5,099 nt of DNA from Chloroflexota bacterium (lineage in GTDB: Bacteria; Chloroflexota; Dehalococcoidia; SM23-28-2; RBG-16-64-32). A model generated the notes under the pieces. It did no database searches. It saw nothing but the letters and a program-made list of their open reading frames with translations, and had not been told where the DNA came from. Positions within the stretch are counted from its first letter, which is position 1, and every line of letters starts with the position of its first letter. The position numbers and the translations under genes were made by a program. The stretch lies in assembly GCA_022561095.1 (NCBI GenBank), contig JADFRV010000164.1:1-5099 (forward strand), given 5' to 3'. Below are positions 1 to 4,256 of this stretch, one piece after another.

Positions 1-720
1 ATGGGCCGCCCCGTCACGGATCTGGTGGGTGCGGCCCGTGATGGGCTCCACCTCCAGCAGGGCGAAACCGTCCAACGCTTCGCGCACTCGGTACTTCGTC
101 TCTGCCTCGCGGCCGCCCGCGACCACCGCCATCTTCTTCCGGTTCCTGGGGTGCCGGCCGATGGGCGCCTCGATAGTGCCCTGGGCGGGCTGCGGGACGC
201 CGTGTACCAGCGCCAGGTAGGTCTTGCGCACCTCACGTTCCTTGAGCTGACGCGTCAGGTCGGAGCGTGCGCGCTCGTTCTTGGCGACGACTAGCAGTCC
301 AGAGGTGTCCTTGTCCAGACGATGGACGATCCCCGGCCGCATAGTGTCGCGCAGAGACGCCAGTTTAGGCGTCAGAGCCAGGAGCGCGTTGACCAGCGTC
401 CCGCTGGGGTGCCCCGGCGCGGGGTGAACGGTAAGCCCAGCCGGCTTATCGATGACGATGATGTCATCGTCCTGATAGATGATCGTAAGTGGTATGCGCT
501 CGGCCGCCGGCCTCGTTTCCTCAACGAGTGGCACGGTGGCCACGACACGGGCACCGGCGGCGAGACGATGGGACGGTCGCTCCTGCCGTCCGTCCACCGT
601 GACCAGGCCATCCTCGATGAGGCGGCGGGCCTGGCTGCGGGAGAGTTCTGCAGCGAGGCGGGCGAGAAGGACATCCAGCCTCTCGCCCGGCCTATCAGCC
701 GTCAGCTCCAGCGTCTTCAC
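1..720 (-). CDS. rluD: RluD-type 23S rRNA pseudouridine synthase (partial, C-terminus beyond left edge)
   Basis: This enzyme isomerises specific uridines of large-subunit rRNA to pseudouridine in the cytoplasm. The visible 240 codons show an N-terminal S4-like RNA-binding domain (about residues 12-60, with the stretch LSRSQARRLIEDGLV). The RluA/RluD catalytic domain follows: IVIDKPAGLTVHP near residue 92, GIVHRLDKDTSGLLVVAK near 130-147 with catalytic Asp136, RKTYLALVHG near 165, and TGRTHQIR near 228-235. The GTG at 718-720 is chosen because an AAGG lies 6 bases upstream (727-730) and the S4 domain then begins at the usual distance. The start lies inside the 3' end of lspA in another frame (26-base overlap), so the two genes are probably co-transcribed and coupled. 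The last five visible residues, DGAAH, differ from the V-H-[LM]-A-x expected after TGRTHQIR. The family is certain; the exact paralogue (RluD versus another RluA-family member) is less so. Confidence 0.93.
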   Translation of the reverse strand, partial: MKTLELTADRPGERLDVLLARLAAELSRSQARRLIEDGLVTVDGRQERPSHRLAAGARVVATVPLVEETRPAAERIPLTIIYQDDDIIVIDKPAGLTVHPAPGHPSGTLVNALLALTPKLASLRDTMRPGIVHRLDKDTSGLLVVAKNERARSDLTRQLKEREVRKTYLALVHGVPQPAQGTIEAPIGRHPRNRKKMAVVAGGREAETKYRVREALDGFALLEVEPITGRTHQIRDGAAH

Positions 721-1234
721 GTTCGGCCTTAGGCGGCGGGCGCTCGGCAAACAGCACGTACCCCAGCAGCAGGACAGCGATGCCGATGGTAATGGAGGAG
801 TCGGCCACGTTAAAGGAAGGCCAGAACGGAAAATCTATGAAGTCGGTGACTCTCCCCAGGCGAACGCGGTCCACCAGATTACCGATAGCGCCGCCCAGCA
901 TCATCCCAATGGCGATGGGCGCTACCAGGTGATCGAAGGGCGGGTAGCGGTAGTACAGATAGATCGCGGCCAGGCCGATGACGGTGGTGACGATGAGGAA
1001 GCCGGTCTGATCCTTCAGTATGCCGAAGGCGGCGCCGGTGTTAGTGACATGATGTAACCGGATGGGCCATCCATCCGGCCAGGTCTCGCCGCGGTCCATG
1101 AACGTACGCACCAGCCCCTTGGTGGCTTGGTCCAGCGCTACGATGATGACGGCGGCGCCGAGGAAGAGGGCGCGCGGCAACCAGGTGGCGGTAGAGGTGG
1201 TGGTGGATGTGTTCATCGCTTCGGCAGTGCGCAT
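695..1234 (-). CDS. lspA: Lipoprotein signal peptidase (signal peptidase II)
   Basis: LspA is an inner-membrane aspartyl protease that removes the signal peptide of diacylglyceryl-modified prolipoproteins. From the ATG at 1232-1234 it has 179 residues, close to the usual 150-180. Four hydrophobic segments are visible (about 22-40, 76-96, 104-120 and 145-163). Family motifs are present in order: DQATKGLV (35-42), NTGAAFGIL (65-73), GGAIGNLVDR (114-123) and FNVADSSI (141-148). D122 and D145 would be the catalytic dyad. A second in-frame ATG at 1214-1216 (173 residues) is equally plausible by length. Neither has a clear Shine-Dalgarno sequence, but the first lies 7 bases after an extended -10 box. 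The frame stays open up to an ATG at 1337-1339, but the extra 35 residues are not family-like. The gene heads the lspA-rluD pair, and its tail is hydrophilic, rich in Pro, Lys and Glu. Confidence 0.95.
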   Translation of the reverse strand: MRTAEAMNTSTTTSTATWLPRALFLGAAVIIVALDQATKGLVRTFMDRGETWPDGWPIRLHHVTNTGAAFGILKDQTGFLIVTTVIGLAAIYLYYRYPPFDHLVAPIAIGMMLGGAIGNLVDRVRLGRVTDFIDFPFWPSFNVADSSITIGIAVLLLGYVLFAERPPPKAEREDAGADG

Positions 1235-1241
1235 CGCTTCG

Positions 1242-1250
1242 ATGATAGCA
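1242..1250 (-). promoter_or_regulatory. Extended -10 box for lspA, possible leaderless start
   Basis: On the minus strand this reads TGCTATCAT, an extended -10 element with one mismatch to TGnTATAAT. Seven bases separate it from the lspA ATG at 1234, so transcription would start at or next to the start codon. No good -35 hexamer is seen at 16-18 bp, which an extended -10 can tolerate. The absence of a Shine-Dalgarno sequence fits a leaderless mRNA. This is a motif match only. Confidence 0.4.
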
Positions 1251-1294
1251 CGGTGGGCTTCTTCGACCGAGATGGGGTGCAGGTACGCATAGGT

Positions 1295-1324
1295 TTGACG
1301 CCAGCTATGGGCGGTTGCTATCCT
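1295..1324 (+). promoter_or_regulatory. Candidate sigma-70 promoter of the middle gene cluster
   Basis: TTGACG (1295-1300) and TATCCT (1319-1324) are separated by 18 bp, and TGC directly precedes the -10 hexamer, giving an extended -10. Transcription would start near 1331, upstream of the small ORF and the tandem Lrp/AsnC-like gene. It lies between the divergent lspA start and the plus-strand cluster, where a promoter is needed. Confidence 0.5.
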
Positions 1325-1334
1325 CAATCTGACG

Positions 1335-1365
1335 GCCAACCTTTAGAAAGGCATCCGCAGTTGGC
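1335..1365 (+). promoter_or_regulatory. Inverted repeat overlapping the small-ORF start region
   Basis: GCCAAC (1335-1340) and GTTGGC (1360-1365) are perfect inverted 6-mers separated by 19 bases. The spacer holds AGAAAGG (1345-1351), the best Shine-Dalgarno candidate for the small ORF, and the right arm covers its TTG start codon (1361-1363). It lies just after the predicted transcription start. It could be an operator half-site pair or a weak RNA hairpin that occludes the start, but a 6-bp repeat can also occur by chance. Confidence 0.25.
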
Positions 1366-1498
1366 ATTCGACCTGTTGTCTCGCCGCTCCAATGACCGAG
1401 AGAAATATGGCGGGCTCGAAACAGATGAGCCTGGCTTCTGGGAATCGTACGGCTACCACATCCGAGGCGACCCCTGGAAGGAGGAGCGCTACTCGTGA
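1361..1498 (+). CDS. Small unrecognised protein (45 aa), coupled to the downstream gene
   Basis: I do not recognise this product. The best start is TTG at 1361, with AGAAAGG 9 bases upstream; TTG at 1376 is an alternative. The frame stays open much further upstream, but those codons lie antisense to lspA or before the predicted transcription start. By hand count about 33 of 45 third positions are G or C, with second positions AT-rich, a coding-like pattern. In the 17 codons just before the TTG only about 7 third positions are G or C. The peptide is hydrophilic, with no signal peptide or membrane segment, and its C-terminal half is aromatic-rich (GFWESYGYHIRG, then DPWKEERYS). The stop TGA (1496-1498) overlaps the GTG start of the next gene as GTGA, and its last codons contain that gene's ribosome-binding site, so the two are likely translationally coupled. 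It may instead be only a leader peptide. Confidence 0.5.
   Translation: MAFDLLSRRSNDREKYGGLETDEPGFWESYGYHIRGDPWKEERYS
1478..1484 (+). promoter_or_regulatory. Strong Shine-Dalgarno sequence for the tandem Lrp/AsnC-like gene
   Basis: AAGGAGG lies 10 bases before the GTG at 1495 and fixes that start. It is inside the last codons of the small upstream ORF, so ribosomes finishing that ORF would pass over it. Confidence 0.8.
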
Positions 1499-2631
1499 CG
1501 ACCGCATCGGCGATCCCGGTGTCTCTTGACGACCCGGTAAACGTCGCTATCCTCGCCGTCTCCGAGGACAAACTGGAGGGGTTCCAGCGCGATCCGCTCG
1601 GCGAGATCTCACAGCGGTCGGGCATCGACCTGGACGTGGTGATAGAGCGCATTCGGGCTCTTCTGCGGGCGGGCACCGTCCGTAGGGTTCGCCAGACCCT
1701 GCTATCGACGAACCTGGCCCAGGGCGCGTTGGTCGCCTGGCAGGTACCTTCGGACAGGCTGCAGGCCGCATTCGACTTCATGTTCCAGCGGGATCCGTTC
1801 AGCGGGCACGTTGTGATCCGCACCACTGATGCCGTCACCCCTGGTTCGAATTACAAGCTCTGGACGACGCTCAAGGTGCCGCAAGGGTATTCGATGGAGA
1901 AACATGCTGACTACCTGGCGGCGCAGGTCGGGGCGGAGAGCTATCGCCTGATGCCGGCGAAGGCGATATTCGTCCTCGGGGTAGGCCACACGCGACGCCG
2001 CGGTATGGAGCCGGGCAGCAAGTCTGACTCTCTCGCTGAGGTAACCTACACCGAGGTCATCGAGCTGAGCGAGCTCGAGTGGCGGGCGCTAATCGCCATG
2101 AAACGTGAGTTTTCGCCTGAAGAGATCGTGCCCGACATCTGGCAATCTCGCGCTCAGGAAGCGGGACTGTCGCTGTCTACGTTCTACGAGGTAGCCGAGT
2201 CGCTGAGCCAACGCAAGGCGATCGGGCGCTTCTCCACGTTTCTCGAGCACGTGAAGCCTGTCGCCGACGGGCAGCGAGTCACCCGCTACAACGCCCTGTT
2301 CCACTGGGCGGTGCCGCCTGGACGGGAGGTGGAAGCGGGCCGGGAGGTGGGCCGGCACCACATCCTGACGCATTGCTACTGGCGTGAAGCTGGGGAGGGG
2401 TTCCCAAACGTGAACCTAATGGCGGTGGCGCACGGCACGGATAAAGCGCGGCTCCTGGAGCACAAGGCGGCGATCGATGCGCATCTGGAAGCCGTCGGGA
2501 TCCCGGTCAGCTACACTAACTTGTTCTGGGGCGGTCGCAGCGAGATCAAGCCCTCTGAGATCTCGCCCTTCGTGTACCGTGAGTGGTGTGAGAGAGCAGA
2601 GCTTGATCCCGAGTCGATGCGCGCTACTTAG
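1495..2631 (+). CDS. Tandem Lrp/AsnC-type protein resembling a fused siroheme decarboxylase (AhbA-AhbB / NirD-NirL like)
   Basis: The 378 residues form two similar halves. Each has a winged-helix Lrp/AsnC-like region (about 17-68 and 190-248) followed by a ferredoxin-like AsnC domain (about 76-165 and 264-345). The first half carries SGHVVIRT, then NYKLWTTLKVPQG and LMPAKAIFVLGVG. The second carries RYNALFHWAVPPG, then LTHCYWRE and NVNLMAVAHG. These match the H-x-Y/x-x-R and N-x-W/x-x-T blocks of AhbA/AhbB and NirD/NirL, which decarboxylate siroheme to didecarboxysiroheme for heme or heme d1 synthesis. His105 and His293 align by eye with the conserved active-site His. Most relatives are separate subunits of about 150-170 residues; fused NirDL forms are known. 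It starts at GTG with a strong ribosome-binding site and lies 6 bases from the trpD2-like gene. No ahbC, ahbD or nir gene is visible here, so a heme-sensing or regulatory role remains possible. The family call is good; the exact reaction is inferred. Confidence 0.72.
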   Translation: MTTASAIPVSLDDPVNVAILAVSEDKLEGFQRDPLGEISQRSGIDLDVVIERIRALLRAGTVRRVRQTLLSTNLAQGALVAWQVPSDRLQAAFDFMFQRDPFSGHVVIRTTDAVTPGSNYKLWTTLKVPQGYSMEKHADYLAAQVGAESYRLMPAKAIFVLGVGHTRRRGMEPGSKSDSLAEVTYTEVIELSELEWRALIAMKREFSPEEIVPDIWQSRAQEAGLSLSTFYEVAESLSQRKAIGRFSTFLEHVKPVADGQRVTRYNALFHWAVPPGREVEAGREVGRHHILTHCYWREAGEGFPNVNLMAVAHGTDKARLLEHKAAIDAHLEAVGIPVSYTNLFWGGRSEIKPSEISPFVYREWCERAELDPESMRAT

Positions 2632-2637
2632 GCTGAG

Positions 2638-3747
2638 ATGAGCAGCTACGATAAGGACCGCCCCGCCGACGATACGCCCTACGAGCGGATGCGCTTCTAC
2701 ATCCGCGAGGTCGGTCAGGGGCCGAAGGCCTGTCGCGATCTGACGCGCGAGGAGGCGCGGGATGCGATGGAGATGATCCTGCGCCAGGAGGTGACGCGGG
2801 CGCAGATGGGCGGCTTCCTCCTCGTCGAGCGGTTCAAGGGGGAGTCCGCGGAGGAGCTCCTGGGATTCGCTGATGCTATCCGCGCGCACGCCCATCAGAT
2901 CGCGCCGCGGGTGGACGGCTTGCTGGACATCGGCAGCCCTTACGATGGGCGTAAGCGCAGCCTCGTGGTCAGCCCGGCGGCGTCTATCGTCGCTTGCGCG
3001 GCCGGCGTCCCTGTGGTGATGCACGGCGAAAGGGAGATGGGGCCTAAGCGCGGCATCCCCGTGGGCGACGTGCTGGGGGCGCTGGGCGTGGATGTGGACG
3101 CCGGGCCGGAGGAGGTGCGGCGCAGCATCGAGGAGGACGGCTTCGGCTACATGCGCTCCGCCCGATTCGTCCCTAACCTCTACGCCCTCAAGGAGGTGCG
3201 CGAGGAGATCGCCCTGCGCAGCAACATTCACACCATCGAGAAGCTGTACAACCTGGCGGGGGCATCCTACAGCCTCATCGGACTGACTCACCTGCCCTAC
3301 ATGGAGAAGATGCTGGGGGCGGTGAAGGAGATGGGCTTCCGCCGCATAATGCTGGTCCAGGGGATCGAAGGGAACGAGGACGCTCCGACTTCGCGCCCAT
3401 GTCGCGTCTTCGAGTGGTCGGGCGGCGAGATGCGGGAGTTCCGCCTGAACCCGCAGGAGTACGACCTCGTGCCGGCCTCTCAGGAAGAGATGGCTGGTGG
3501 TGACGCCGCCTACAACGCGGATGTCAGTGTCAGGGTACTGGAAGGCACGCCCGGCCCTCACCGCGATCTCGTCTGCCTGAACGCTGGTCTCCGCATCTAC
3601 CTGGCGGAGCGCGCGGCCGATATCGGCGAGGGTATCACCAAGGCGCGCGCCGCCATCGACTCCGGGGCCGCGCGCGAGAAGCTGGAGGCGTTGCGGAAGC
3701 GCGCGGGCACGCAGCGCCGTTTGACCCTCGCTGACGGCGCTCGGTAG
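2638..3747 (+). CDS. TrpD2/YbiB-like protein (divergent anthranilate phosphoribosyltransferase superfamily)
   Basis: The 369-residue protein has the glycosyltransferase family 3 layout. A helical N-terminal domain (about 16-88, YIREVGQGPKACRDLTREEA) precedes a larger alpha/beta domain (about 94-345) ending in LVCLNAGLRIYLAERA and GITKARAAIDSGAA. Features typical of YbiB/TrpD2 rather than true TrpD are RSNIHTIEKLYNLAG (194-208), LTHLPYMEKM (216-225) and QGIEGNEDAP (241-250). The PRPP-binding GTGGD of TrpD is replaced by DIGSPYDGRKRS (97-108), and HGNR is present as HGER (129-132). E. coli YbiB is a LexA-controlled nucleic-acid-binding protein without shown TrpD activity, so a tryptophan role is unlikely. 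The ATG at 2638 is 6 bases after the preceding stop with only a weak ribosome-binding site; M18 is an alternative start. The close spacing suggests co-transcription with the tandem AsnC-like gene. The family is fairly sure; the substrate is unknown. Confidence 0.83.
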   Translation: MSSYDKDRPADDTPYERMRFYIREVGQGPKACRDLTREEARDAMEMILRQEVTRAQMGGFLLVERFKGESAEELLGFADAIRAHAHQIAPRVDGLLDIGSPYDGRKRSLVVSPAASIVACAAGVPVVMHGEREMGPKRGIPVGDVLGALGVDVDAGPEEVRRSIEEDGFGYMRSARFVPNLYALKEVREEIALRSNIHTIEKLYNLAGASYSLIGLTHLPYMEKMLGAVKEMGFRRIMLVQGIEGNEDAPTSRPCRVFEWSGGEMREFRLNPQEYDLVPASQEEMAGGDAAYNADVSVRVLEGTPGPHRDLVCLNAGLRIYLAERAADIGEGITKARAAIDSGAAREKLEALRKRAGTQRRLTLADGAR

Positions 3748-3750
3748 AAT
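3721..3750 (+). promoter_or_regulatory. Internal sigma-70 promoter at the trpD2 3' end, probably giving a leaderless mRNA
   Basis: TTGACC (3721-3726) and TAGAAT (3745-3750) each match the consensus at 5 of 6 positions, with an 18-bp spacer. The first three bases of the -10 box are the trpD2 stop codon TAG. The ATG of the next gene is at 3759, 8 bases after the box, which places the expected transcription start on or next to the A of ATG. No Shine-Dalgarno sequence precedes that ATG. Confidence 0.6.
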
Positions 3751-3758
3751 TGGTCTGC

Positions 3759-4196
3759 ATGGACGATTACGGACTTGACTTGGAGGAAGTAGCCCGCGTT
3801 ATCGACGCCGCCGAAGTGCTGGTTGTGCGCTTCGCAATCCTCGACAAGCGCCTGCTCGTCGACGCCCGCACGAGCGAGAGCGAAGGCCCTATGGTCGCCG
3901 TTGTTCCCAAGGCGAACTCCGTGGAGGAACGGTTCAAATCGTTGAAGAAGCTGCGACCACGGCTGCCCCTGCCCGACAAGATCATGTCCTTCATGTGGCC
4001 CCGTCAGATGGAGACGTTCCGCGCCTCCGGCCTGTGGGACAAGATCGAAGGTCGGATGGTGAGCCTTGGCGGCGAGCAGATGCTTGAGGCTTGCAAGTCC
4101 GTGTTCGATGAGCTGGCACAGGAGGAGAAGGCGGAGGTGATGGCCGCCATTCGCGGGGGCGATACCTACCAGTCTCTCTGGGAACGCTCAGGCTAG
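3759..4196 (+). CDS. Protein of unknown function (145 aa)
   Basis: I cannot assign a function. The protein is soluble-looking, with no signal peptide or membrane segment. Its N-terminal third reads like alternating strands (EVLVVRFAILDKRLLVDAR at 19-37, then MVAVVPKANSVEERFKSLKK at 45-64). A Pro- and aromatic-rich centre follows (LRPRLPLPDKIMSFMWPRQM, 65-84), then a helical C-terminus ending RGGDTYQSLWERSG. The style recalls conserved hypotheticals I associate with Chloroflexota, but I cannot confirm this. The ATG at 3759 is preferred; a TTG at 3750 in the same frame would overlap the -10 box. It lies 11 bases after trpD2, so it may be read both from the operon and from its own internal promoter, and a terminator follows it. 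Third positions are strongly GC-biased, supporting a real gene. Confidence 0.85.
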   Translation: MDDYGLDLEEVARVIDAAEVLVVRFAILDKRLLVDARTSESEGPMVAVVPKANSVEERFKSLKKLRPRLPLPDKIMSFMWPRQMETFRASGLWDKIEGRMVSLGGEQMLEACKSVFDELAQEEKAEVMAAIRGGDTYQSLWERSG

Positions 4197-4218
4197 GCGG
4201 AGGCGCAGGACGAGGACA

Positions 4219-4248
4219 GGGCCGCCGCGTCAGGCCGGCGCCCTTTTT
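4219..4248 (+). terminator. Rho-independent terminator after the middle cluster
   Basis: GGGC (4219-4222) plus GCCG (4224-4227) pair with CGGC (4236-4239) plus GCCC (4240-4243). This makes an 8-bp GC-only stem with one bulged C (4223) and an 8-base loop, followed directly by TTTTT (4244-4248). It starts 23 bases after the stop of the 145-residue gene and ends 8 bases before the threonine aldolase ATG. Confidence 0.85.
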
Positions 4249-4256
4249 GTTGAGCC

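Noticed and set aside
322..1057. Plus-strand open frames across the rluD and lspA region
   Set aside because: They lie opposite clear RluD and LspA motifs, are Arg/Ser/Pro- or Asp/Gly-rich, and have no family features.
1127..1360. Upstream extension of the small ORF to an ATG at 1127 or 1307
   Set aside because: The 1127 start is antisense to lspA. The 1307 ATG lies between the -35 and -10 boxes of the candidate promoter. Third-position GC is low in the codons just before 1361.
1305..1838. Minus-strand open frame of 177 codons over the small ORF and the start of the 1495 gene
   Set aside because: It is antisense to a gene with a strong ribosome-binding site and recognisable domains. Its composition (Arg, Ser, Thr) is typical of a shadow frame.
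2603..2630. Possible promoter TTGATC-16 bp-TACTTA before the trpD2-like gene
   Set aside because: The -10 hexamer lacks the final T and the -35 is poor. The two genes are 6 bases apart, so co-transcription explains expression.
2416..3561. Long minus-strand open frame (381 codons) opposite the tandem AsnC-like and trpD2-like genes
   Set aside because: It is antisense to two well-supported genes, and its translation is rich in His, Arg, Leu and Asp with no recognisable domain. It is a by-product of GC-rich codon use on the opposite strand.
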